NCBI GenBank assembly: GCA_946406115.1
Contig: OX291554.1
Coordinates: 13,465,092-13,529,091, forward strand
DNA length: 64,000 bases
DNA from: Apoda limacodes
Taxonomy: Eukaryota; Arthropoda; Insecta; Lepidoptera; Limacodidae
Reading direction: 5' to 3'
The notes beneath the pieces were generated by a model that saw only the letters and a list, made by a program, of their open reading frames with translations, made no database searches and was not told the DNA's origin. Shown here piece after piece: positions 22,740 through 34,800 of the stretch (position 1 is the first letter of the stretch; the number at the start of each line of letters is the position of its first letter). The position numbers and the translations under genes are program-made.

Positions 22740-22747
22740 TATAAATA
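22740..22747 (+). promoter_or_regulatory. TATA box of the 37-kb gene
   Basis: TATAAATA, 54 bp before the ATG at 22801. A pyrimidine-A start-like site (tttcaact) at about 22758-22765 is 18-25 bp downstream, slightly closer than usual; a start at about 22770 would fit standard spacing. The implied 5' untranslated leader is only about 30-40 nt. Confidence 0.45.
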
Positions 22748-22800
22748 AAATTTTTTGTTTCAACTAAAAAAAATATAAAATAAATATAAAAATAGAAAAA

Positions 22801-22826
22801 ATGGCGAAAAAATCACAGAAGAAATT
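22801..22826 (+). CDS. Exon 1 (start codon)
   Basis: ATG with A at -3 and G at +4 follows a TATA box. It encodes MAKKSQKK and the first two bases of codon 9. The donor gttagt is weaker than consensus. I chose this start because its phase (2) is the one required by exon 2 and no other upstream exon fits as well. Confidence 0.5.
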
Positions 22827-25800
22827 GTTAGTATCTTATTTATTAGCAGTAAAAGTATTTGTAGTTAAATGTTAATTTGTATGAATGAACTCACGTCTAG
22901 ATAATTGTTTTTCTTTTTCATCGTCTGCTTAAAATTTTATTGCTATTAAATGAAAAACATACAAATATATATTTAGTCTTAGTCACAGTTTTTATAAGAT
23001 TGGTAGAAATATTAACTCAAGAGGGCTTCGTAAAGTTGACATGTGCATTTTTAAAGAAAATATTTTCATTGGAGCTTTACAATATTTGTAATCTATTATC
23101 ATATTTGTTATTTACAAGAACTAAGCTAGATCATTATCGATAAGTATCGAGGTGATTGTCATATATCATATATGTTCAGAAGTACTTATACGATATATTA
23201 TGAAATAAGTATATACCATTTATTGTCATACACAGCCATCGATATACCTATATGTCACACAGCAGAATGCACTCATGCCGCAGATCAGTTAAAAATCCCT
23301 CTTAAAAGTCACTGACCTTTTAAACCTTACCATCAGCCGGTCCGTTAGTTTGTTTGCCACCTTAGTGATATAAAAAATCGGCCAAGTGCGAGTCGCGAGT
23401 CCGACACAAAGGGTTCCGCACCATTATCTATAAAAATAGCAAAAAAAATCACATTTGTTGTATCGGAGCCCCCCTTAAATATTTGTTGTACTTTAATATA
23501 ATTATTTATTTTTAAAGTGACTATATAACTATATATTCTGTGAATATTTTAAGAGTCTACCTCTTGCCGTAATCAATATTGAGCAAATTCCAGCAAAAAA
23601 ATGACGTTTGTTGCATGGGAGCCCCCTTAAATATAAGTATCTTATTTTTTAGTATTTTTTGTTATAGCGGCAACAGAAATTCATCTTCTGTAAAAATTTC
23701 AACTGTCTAACTATTACGGTTCATGATATACAGCCTAGTGACAGACGGATGGACAGACGGACGGGCAGCGGAGTCTTAGTAATAGGGTTCCGCTAATTAC
23801 CCTTTGTATATGGAACCCTAAAAAACGGGCAAACCGATTTTAATGAATTTATTTAGGTCACTGGATGATTTAGATTCACAATTGGACTCAGTGGCACATT
23901 GTTAGAGTTAATAAATCTATGCAATCGGGTTGTAGGATTTTTTTTTATTTTTCGACGTATTTTGATGATATTTTGATGATTATTTTGTGTATTTGAGTGG
24001 GTCCCTAAAGGGCTTAGATTCACTATTTGACCAGAAGGTGGCGCTACAATGGAATTTTAGTTTGTTTTAAATTCATTTTTTTATGTTTTGAATTTATTCA
24101 TTGACAATGCATATGGTATACTGAACCCATTAATAGCAACTAGCAAGCAAGACATCGTTCAGGCAGGAAAGCATCTGTCTATATAAATATTATCAGCGCC
24201 AACCATATCGGACACAAAAACTCCGGGCTTAGTACATTTAATTTTTTTTGTTTTGCAGTCGATGTGCCTGTTCGATATTATCCGGGAGCCGATGCAAAGG
24301 TAGTATTTGTAAAAGCCATTTGCAGCGAGCCCATGCTACTGAACTCACAAGTAAGTAATAAGTAGATTGAAGTATTTTAATACAATTGATAGACTATTAA
24401 ATAAGCCATTGAAATTGACGTCAGCACATACAGGTAGGTGGTATGTACAGTAGTGGCATTTGTTGTGGACACATTTTCATTTTCCTAATTTTTAGTAAAA
24501 ATCAAAAAAAGCGTCTTTAAGCAAGTTTTGAAATTGAATGCCTCTGATTTGACATATTTTTGATTATAACATGCTGTTAAATTCTTTATAAGAAAATATA
24601 ACTCAACAAAACTATGGGAAATCTATTAGTAAAAGTGTCCACAATTAATTCCGCTAGTGTAAATATAATTAAATCAACCATACGCCGCATTCTCAACAAC
24701 TTGTCTGTGTTTGCACGCCTGTGATTGGTTCAAATAAAAATATATCTCAGTGCCTTATGATCATCATAATATACACACCGGCACAATTAGCGGAACAGAA
24801 AAAAAAGTGAGACTATGAGATAATAACGCATATATTTGACGAAATCATTCAGATTGTTGGGGGGTGGTATTCTGGATTTAACCCTTCTTTTTAGCAAGTC
24901 CCAGACATGCTCTATCGGATTCATATCGGGGGAATTTGCTGGCCCCTGCATCACCGGTATACCTACGTGGCTCAGATATGCCTGTACCGATTGTGCACTA
25001 TGAACACGAGCATTATCTTGCATTAGAATAAAGTCGTCACCAATAAATGGGGCAAATGGTACAACATGTTCTTCTAAAATGTCTCTGATGTATCGATCTG
25101 CTGTTATGGTCCCTCCTGTGACTATCACTAACTTCGTGCGAGCTCCCAAACATATCCCTCCCCAAACCATAATCGAGCCGCAACCATAAGCCACTGTGTG
25201 TTCAAAATTAGACTGTATGTGGCGTTCTCCTTTGCGTCTCCATATTCGCTGTCTCCCATCGATCTGTTTTAAAAGAACTCTGCACTCATCAGTAAAGAGA
25301 ACCTGCTGCCATTCGTTCAAATCCTTTTTTTGTGTTCCGCTAATTGTGCTGGTGTTTATAGAAGCCGGACCGGTTGAAACGGGAACCGTGTTGGTTCGGT
25401 CGAAACCTAGAAGAGGGAGGAACCTGATGGTTCGTTCTTGAAGAATATCAAGTGTTAGGAAGAAGAGTTGGCTAACATCTTCGAGTTGATTCCGCATTAT
25501 ATACTAATAGTGCTTTAAGGCGCATATAGCAGCTATCTAGCGCCGCCATTAAATATCCTCAATTTTCTCTTCGTAGAAAACTAATTTCTAAAATCCAAAT
25601 GTCGCAAATATAAAGCTAGTCATAGCTAACTTTTAGCAAAAATTGCCAACTACAACTCACAGATATTATTAGAAACTATATAAAACCTTCTAAAAATAGG
25701 CATTTGTGCTAACTTTTAGCAAAAATGCCAACTACAACTCACGGATATTATTTAGAAACTATATAAAACCTTCTTAAAATAGCTTATGACTAACTTTATA

Positions 25801-28800
25801 TTTGCGACATTTGGATTTTAGAAATTCGTTTACTACGAAGAGAAAATTGAGGATATCTAATGGCGGCGCTAGTGGGGTGTAAGAGGGCCCTTAAATGCAT
25901 AAAAATATACGCTGGCGTGTAATAGACTGTCATCATATTTCTTCTTACCTTGGATCTCAATTTCTAATCGAAAATAAAGCTTTTTTCAGCCATATCTATA
26001 GCCAGTCTAAGAGTTCTTAAAAATTACCTTCTGAGAAGAAGTTTTTCTTAAAGATCAAAAAATCCTTCATCAAAAAAATACTTGTGCTGAAATAAACATG
26101 CATCCTTAAAGAGTCTGGAACAATTTGAAGTTGAAACTTTACCTATTCTTATGTTACCCAAGTCCTATAAGGGTGGAAGGTGGTGAATGCAGAGCGAACT
26201 GCACTATTCAATACGCGAACTCGACTCCAGAAATCGTCTGCTTTAATAGCCATCGGTCTTTTAAGCTGGCAAATTGCTACCTCACCTTGCTGATTCTTTG
26301 CTAGTTTTATACACTTATACATAGCTACAGTTCAAGCATAGTTAATTTGGTGTTACTGGTATCGTAATTATGTCCACAAAGAATTAGTTGGGCATAGTAT
26401 GTTTTCCAATATTTTGCACGACATTAAATCTATTAAAGTACCTATTTAATATAACAATTAATAATCATGTTATATGCAGCTACTTCGTACAAATCTCAGC
26501 CATGTTCTTCCAAACGCGGCGTGAAGGGAAGAAATGTGCCTATGGACCCTCCTTTGGAAATGAGGTATTAGTATAATCCTTTACTGTAATCACAACCTAA
26601 ATATTCTTTTCATACAAACAGTCGGCTATCGAAGGCGTCTTGACTGAGTCTAGCTAGATAGAGCAATCGTGAGGCCTATGCCATTCGGGAGCTGACTAGG
26701 CAGTCATACGTTTGGTCGCCGCGGTGCCATGAATGGCCAGACCAGGGACCTTATTGGGAACAGTCTCGATCTATTCGAACTCTGGTATTCCACAGAAAAA
26801 TGTATGCAAGTACATTCACGGGTTTCGAGAAGTAAGTCCATGCATTTTTGTTTCGAATTCCAGAGTTCGAATAGCTCGAGACTGTTGCCAATAAGGACCC
26901 TGGGGCTCCGGTCAGCCAAGGTGTTCAATGTATGGAAATATATTTAAGTAGCCTTGTTTAAACACATGCATGGTGATGATAAAATTGCCATGGCATCATA
27001 AGAAGTACAGAAAGAAAGAACGAGCTTCAACCCGTCATAAAATTTCCCACGTTTTTCTTACTCCTCCGTACCTCGTAAATATCTAGTATTTTTTCCAATA
27101 CATTATAACATCCATCTATGACAATAAAAATCTAAGTATTTTAGAGGCAGATTGAGCAAAGAGGAACCTACACATTTTGTACCACTGGCTTTTCGGTAAA
27201 GGAAAACATCGTAAAGAAACCATACACGTCAACCAAGATATCGGAAAGTCCATAATCCGCACTGGGCTCGCCTACTGGGTTATGGTCCTAATCGCCCTCG
27301 ACTAAAGTAAGGAAAGGCCGTGCCCCGACAGCGAGAACGAATGAAAAGTAAAAAAGATTGTTTATTTTCTGAACTGAACTGTTTTACAGTCACGGTCTAA
27401 TTTGGTAACACATACGCCCAAACTTTCACGTATCTAATGTAGGTAGTACCTAAGTAGGAGTAGGCTGTAACAGAAATGCGTTCCCCCCTCTTCGTCAGGG
27501 GATTTTCCACACTGCGTCATTTTCACGGGTAGTTATTACATGACGCACTGAGATCGCAATGCATTCATAATACCTAATAAAATAAAATATCTAAACAGTA
27601 TCTACTTAGGGCGCGTTCGTTTTGGGATTAAGTGTTCCCATGATTGATACTTTTCACACTTTTGATAACGCCAGTTTTGCCACCGACACCTATCATTCGT
27701 GTAGCTTTGAAACGTTACTAACAAAAGTTTTGGTCGCAAAACGGCTGACGTACACACACACACACTATCATAAACAATGAATATGTATAGGCAGTTTGAC
27801 AGCTTACACAAAAACCCCACCTCCAGACATGGGGTTTTTTTTCGGTGGAAAATGTGACAAAAATATCAAAAATGTTATAAACGAACGAATGACAGTTTGT
27901 TGCAGATGTTACTAAAATTCAGATATTTTTGACAAAAATGCGAAACGAACGGATGAATGGCAAAGTAAACAAAAATAATAAAGATGCATCCCAAAACGAA
28001 CGCGCTCTTACTATAGGTCGGTGAACTTCGCGGGAAAAGGTCGATGTGTGCAAAGCCCTCACATGGAATTTCTCGTAGGCTACTTACCTAATTCCATGTC
28101 GCTAAAGTGGCAAGAACTGCAGTATTTCCGCACAAAAACATTACCCGCTAATCTGGAGGGAGCGGATCCTTAACTAATATATAGTGTAACAAACTTTTCT
28201 GACCATTATCTCCACAAACTCCAGACCCTTCAAAACCTTTCTCAGTGCGGCCTCCGGAGCCTCCTGGTACGTCCGCAATGCAGACCTACACAGGGACTTT
28301 GAGCTCCTCACGATTCCTCAATATTTCAAAGACCTAGCAGTCCGCTTTTTCGAGCGTACACAAAATCACCAGAATCGATTAATTGTGCAATCTACAATCG
28401 ACACGGTCGTAAAACTATCGTTAGGCGGCCTCGACTGGAACTAACAGCCCTGGGGCTGGGGCTGAGAGCATGACGATCTCGCTGTCAGAATAGCGAGATA
28501 AGTCTCTTCGACCTCCCCCCTAACACGACGCCGACGTCCCCGGGTTCGTCGGCGCTCGCAAGGATACACGAGGTATCAAAGAGTGCCGGGACGCTTCTCG
28601 CCCTCACTCAATCGCAACAGCACCCGCGTAACGGGGAACTCCTCTACTACTTCGGGTTCGAGACTCACGCCGGTCGAAGGGACGCACCCGAGAGCGACAA
28701 CCCCAGCCGAGGCTCTCCCCGCGGGAAGCCCTTGAGCGTTGGGCGCTATATGGGCTGAGGCTCCTTCAGAGTCTCGCCCCAAAAAGCCCGGTGAAGCAGT

Positions 28801-31800
28801 AATGGCTGCAACAGACAACTGCATAGACACTTAGAAAAAAAAAAACTTACAACGACACTAGCGACCAAACACCCAAGGTCAGAAGGTAAGAAAAGTTAGT
28901 TTCACTGTATTGCGTGCATATGAACCTATATGTATCTCATTTTAATGCTTTCAATAAGCACGTAAAAACGCCACAACCTTTCACTTCCGGATACCAGCAC
29001 CAAATTTTTAGGTGTTGTTAACCATAACATCCTGACTTCAAAACTGCGGGCCGACAACATTTTTAGGGCCTGCTTCCCCGGTTATGACCAAAACAAAATG
29101 GCAGCCACCGCGACGGAAACATCTGCGTATACCAATGAAATTATTTTGTTATATTAATGTGGGGCATCAAATAAAAGAAAATGAAACAGACTTCTATAAT
29201 ATTTATCGTTAATTATTTGCAAAAAAAAATATTACCTTTTTGTTAATAGGGTGTGACAAATTGCAGTTTATGTTACTTGTACTTACTGTGATTTGGTCCT
29301 AACAGGAATGATGATCGAACTTTCTATCTTTTGTCAGTATTTAGTACACCGACAGTTGAGCTGCACGCCTAGCAAGGACTGATTATAAGTGTCCTCGTTT
29401 TGTCATATCAAACAAATTGCTACCCAATATATCTATTTTTAATGTAAAATATTTTATGGAATTTATGTAATCTCACAGAAATGACTGTATTTTGGTATAA
29501 CCTTACTACCGCACTAGAATAAAATAAAATCTGCCAACATAGGATTCTGAAAGACATAGAATATTAAACGTTATTATTTCCTTCGTTTTTAATTTCCGTT
29601 TATGTGTGACATTTTATTGTTTGCCACCTTAGTAGTATAAAAAAAACCCAATGATATTTCCTAGTTAAAAAGGTAGTAAAATGACTGCTCTATTGCTATA
29701 CTAGCAGTTTTCATCAGTTTCTGACAGCAAATGTTAAGGAAGTGTCAAATTTGTTTTAAAAGCAGGCCAAGTTTTATTGAAGACTATGTCATCGCAATGA
29801 GCTGTATTTTTCGCATTTATTATCCGATTTTGATCATTTTAAGTTTTTTAAATAGGTAATTAATTTAGTATTCTCTTACTGATACTTTGGTTGGAACTTT
29901 CTTGTGTAATTTTAATTTAAAAAAGGAAATAACTAAAAAAAATTTTTTTTATATTTTTTTAAAAAACGTTTAGTTTTTTCACGTTAATATAAATATATGA
30001 AATTATAGTCTGTCCAATTTTCTTTCATTTGATACCACACACGTAGGTATATACGAACTGTATTATTTTAAAAGTTATATGCAGTTTTTCTTGACGCGAC
30101 AGCCGCCATTTTGTTTTTGCTTTAAGGCACTGAAAAGTTTGTCTCCCCGCACTTTTGTAGACAGTTGATGATGGCTAGTACAACATAGTAAAATTTGTTG
30201 CTGCTATCCGGAAGTGAAGTATTCTTTAGCTAAAAGAAGGCACTAATTAGGCTTATGTTACAAGAAAAAAACTTAGCTTTTTGTTTTATAAAATTTCGAG
30301 CAGAATTTAGAGTAATAAACTAACAACAACGATGTTTTTAGCTTACAATGTTCCATGTTAAATTGAATATTTTTTTTCTTGTAATGTTTTTTTTTTTAAT
30401 TTAATGTTTTATTCACAGGCAAAAAATCATCGGTCATAGTCATGATCAGGAAGTAAAAGTAGCGAAATGGTCACGAATCGTGTACGTATACACACTAGTG
30501 TTAGAAGTAGTGTTTTTTATTAGTTAATAAATAAATCTTATAGTAAATAGATATATTACTAAAGTAAATAGATAAAATACTCAGAAGCTTCAAACGGAAA
30601 AAAGGGCAAGATAAGAGGGTATTGGCAAAGGTTTCTTGGGAGCAGATCCGATAAAATTTTAATCATTGTGTTCTTCAGCATAAGTTTAAACCTTGAAAAC
30701 GTGAATAGACGATTAATTAACATTTGTTCGATAAAAAAAACCTAAAATTACCCCTTTTCACTGTTTTTTTTTTAAAGTTTTGGCAAAGAAACTTCTAAGT
30801 TTTAAGTGCTATTAGCTTATAACTATAGTACCTATAAGTAGTATAATAAACTATTAATTTATTTCATGTATGTCAATGAAAATCTTGTGAGTTGAGACTT
30901 GAGATCTAGCTGCACTACTCACGCACGCTCAGTTACGTATCGCGTTGTCCTTGTTTTTACTCAAGTTTTCTGTCACGTAGTACTCTTAACGTTTGGAGCG
31001 TAATAAAACAAGCATTTTAAAGTATTTTGAATATTTATTTATTTAAAATTACGCTTACATAATCAATCTTTGGAAAAAGGATCTTAAGAAACTATAAACT
31101 CATAGAAAAAGTAGAAAAATTACTAATTTTGTCATAAATTTCAAAGTACGGGGTACCCTATGGGGCAAGATCGGATATGGGAGACATATTCTAGTTTTGG
31201 TTGCAAAACTCGCAAACAAATACTGCCTCTTCTTCCTCGTCATCTATCCCACAACAGCTATAGTATGTGCCCACTTCCCACATAGAAAATGCGTCTCATC
31301 CTTCATTTATTGAATCCAAGTATATTCCAATGCAGTAAAAGCAAGGTATAATTTGATTCTCTTTTATAAATAAAGACTACAAAATTACAGGGCAGAGTCT
31401 GAAGACGTGGAGGAAGACGATCCAGAAGATAGTACTATTAGAATCCTTAATATGGGACGTAAAAAAAGGAAATACATGAAGAAGGTCACATATTTTGACC
31501 TTATGCCAGGAGACATAATGTTCCCAGGAACATCTGTTATCGTGAAGCATACAAATGACAATGAATACATTGTATCAGTAAGTTATTGCCTCCCGAGTTA
31601 TCAAGCATACCCAATTAATTTTAACTTTCCATCCTGCATGACTGCAGGTTTTTTTTTAAAAAAAAACGACCAATCCGTTCACCATAGAATGCAAGAGCCC
31701 CACTCGCATTTGACCGGATTTTATTCTTTTTTGTTTTACTAGAGCTTACACTATAGACGTTTTAGGTTTGAAGTTTGTGTAATTATAGTAAGAAAACAAC

Positions 31801-34800
31801 AAAAACCTGATTCTTGTAGGCATGGAGAGTAATCGAGATACCCTTAAATTTTACTTTCTGTTTTTTTATTATTTGTAAGAAAATCCGCCATAATAACACA
31901 TAGTCTGTGAAAAACAGGCTTTTACCTACTTTTGTCTAAAAGACAGACAGACAAGGTACGGAACCCTAAAAAATATTTACGGTTGATCAGTAATGGTACA
32001 ACTTATTCATTCTTCTGCTGCTATTCAAGGTTTATGTATTTGTTCTGTTTCGTCCCAAACGTATTGGAAAAGTAAAAACTATGACATGATAGAAAGCAAC
32101 AATTTTGTGTGAAGCAAACACTTAGTTCAGCTAAACACAAGGATGGAAATTCGTTGTTTTCACTAATATTGAAAGTATTAAAGGATGCAATTTTAATTTC
32201 GGGTCATCATTGTACCCAAAATTGTCAAACAAGTATCCGGGCTAGGGCATGCAGACCCGGTACTGGTTCCAAGATTTCTAATACCCGTTTCCATCCCTTT
32301 TTTTTAAAATACGGTTTAAACTTTGATATAATTATTGTATAAAAAAATATTTTAAAGAAATAAGCTTTATTTAAATGCTCTAAAACGACGAAAGTACACT
32401 TTCAATTGAATCATAGGCATTAATTTATTACATTTCACAATTTGTATCATATAAAAGCTTGTCGTGAGATGAAATACTAACATATATTTTTTTCTTAAAT
32501 TACTTGTATCGAATCAAGTTACATTTAATTTGGATTATTTCCACAAGTATATCCCGCGAGAACTTCTTAAATCATATAAATTGTGTAATGTAATAAATTG
32601 ATGCGTACGATTCCATCTGAAGTTTATTTTCTTGTTTGTATAGCATACAAATATAAGTTAGATTTTTTAATTATTTTTTTATTATTAATTTATTTTAGTT
32701 GAATTTAGTAAAAGTTTATCGCCAACAGTAGACCATTGTTGGTTCTTACAACATTTGTTCAAGCACCAAGCACATTTCGTAACCTATGCCAAGTTAATAT
32801 CTTAAAATTGGTATGGCGGCCATCTTGTTTTCCATCATTTTGATTTTTTTACACGACACGACCACGCTAAGTCTTACCGTTTTGCCGGGTAGTAGCACAC
32901 TCTCCTCCGAACGGTTGAGCGCAGACGTCAGTTTATTTGTATTCTACTCAACAGACCCTTCCATTTTATACGCATATCATAACAAGTCCGCCATCTTGGG
33001 CTATCCCAGAACACAAAATAGGTACCACACTCAAGGCATGTTGTTATCTAATTCCGTTTACGAGTTAAAGACATACTTGGACAGACAAACAGACAGCAGT
33101 CTGACAGCGACTCCGTTTTATCTTGAATTTTACAACATTTTATTATTTTAGGTGCCGAGTCCGAGAACAAGTGGAGAAGTGATTAGAGCTGAAAGAGCTA
33201 GCGTACAACCAACAGAATTAAAACCACCACTTCCTCCTGCATCTGCTCTAAAGTTTGTTAAAATACTTGTATCTCTTTACTAATTTATCATAAATTGGTA
33301 TGTTTCTAACATTATTGGAGGCCGTTCACATTTCACAGCATTGCATATTTAGCGGCTCTAATTTGTCGCTAGAAAAGCAAATAAATATATACGGTCACAA
33401 CCGCCAGAACAGTTTGATGCATGGCAGATAGCAAAGAAATTATACAAAGTTTATTTGTTGCTTTTTATCAAATGATATTAGTGCTTTTTCGGTGTCTTAT
33501 AGGTTGGAGTGCGGCGTAAGACATGGGTTTTCATCGCCTAAAGCACGCTCTAAACTTGCGCGCCAACTGCACCGTGAAATGATGATGCAATTTGCGCCAT
33601 GAACTTCGCATGAAGACGTGTCCCGCCACACTCACACCCGCAATCGCAAAGCTACGCAGTGTCGTTTACGCTCTCAACGACAATGGACGCAAATCTATTT
33701 GCTGTTGCTATAACTACATTCCCAGATTAGCCACAGGAATATTCATGGCTTTACTGATTTGCAACCAAGCATCATGTAACAATTTTTTTTTGGTCCTTAA
33801 GTTTGAACTCCCAAAATATTGGTTCTGCCAATGTGATTAATTCAATAAGCGTTAGTTTAAGTAATAAAATAATGGTTTTTATGGTTATTTTTCAGACATA
33901 ATCGTAGTCAAATAGCAGAAATACAGTTATAACAGCAACTATATTTGTGTTCATTCTTATTCAAAGCGCAAACGAAGCAGCTTATCTTTGAGAGCGTGGA
34001 GAAACACGTTTCGAAGTGAAGTTTATGTTACGAATCATAATCTTAAATCAGTTCGCTGAAACTCTTCCGATATGGGGGCTCAGCAGCACCCATGTCGGTT
34101 GTCTAAACCATATAAGTTACGCCGAAGACAATGTTTTTGCGTAGTGCCTTTGTCTGCGGCCTTGACAGGTTTTTGAGTGTTCGCCATGACCTATGTATAT
34201 ATTAGGTTTAGTGGGACAACGCTGCTTCAAAGAGTTGACCAATTTGAATACCTTGGGAATTGGGTAACTTCTAATCTGAGAGACCAATATTGACATTGAA
34301 AGAAAACGCAGGGTGCTGACTATGCGTGCCAGCATGATAGCCCGCAGGTTTGCACGTTGCTTGAGAGAAGTCAAAGCAGCGATGTTACAAACTTACAAAG
34401 TAACTTTCGCGCTAGTTGCTCACGTCACTGCATAACTAATTATTTATTATAATAATATAAATAATATTAAAATTACTAACATTTTATTGCAGATTATTCA
34501 GGCCCCATAGTGGAATAATAATCAACCAAGATAAATACTTCGTGCCGGACGTGGTGTATGTACCAGGGACGGACAGACTTCCACAACCACCAAGGTAAAA
34601 GGGTTTTAGACAAGACATTGTTGTTTAAAAACAGCTCTCCGGCTCAGTAATAAAATATATGCACTAAGCATAATTAATTTTTTTTATAAATTAGAGTTGC
34701 ATTTTTGGTACTAAATATTGTTTACTTACTAACTTTTAACTACTTTAAATTATTTATTTTTCACTACTTATTTTTATTTTTTAAAACTTTAAAAGGCACT

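Larger units (their letters stand above)
22827..24258. other. Intron 1
   Basis: Contains a LINE 3' scrap (23300-23372) fused to family A copy 2. The open frame at 22940-23143 has no recognisable features. Confidence 0.45.
24351..26479. other. Intron 2
   Basis: Holds a deleted Tc1-like element and a foldback element, described separately. 25873-26479 shows nothing else that I can support. Confidence 0.45.
26565..30418. other. Intron 3
   Basis: A 3.9-kb intron made largely of mobile DNA: a hairpin repeat, family B copy 2, a Harbinger-type MITE, a LINE 3' end and a long-arm inverted-repeat element. 30219-30418 is AT-rich, with a T-run before the next acceptor. Confidence 0.5.

Noticed and set aside
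25358..25497. N-terminal domain of the Tc1 transposase
   Set aside because: It lies outside the terminal inverted repeat and shows no helix-turn-helix motifs. It is flanking DNA that happens to be open.
28576..28830. Minus-strand 84-codon frame
   Set aside because: It lies in the GC-rich 3' untranslated region of a plus-strand LINE and has no independent support.
31578..31742. Continuation of exon 5 past 31577
   Set aside because: A consensus donor gtaagt lies at 31578, and the following codons lose the charged composition of the exon.
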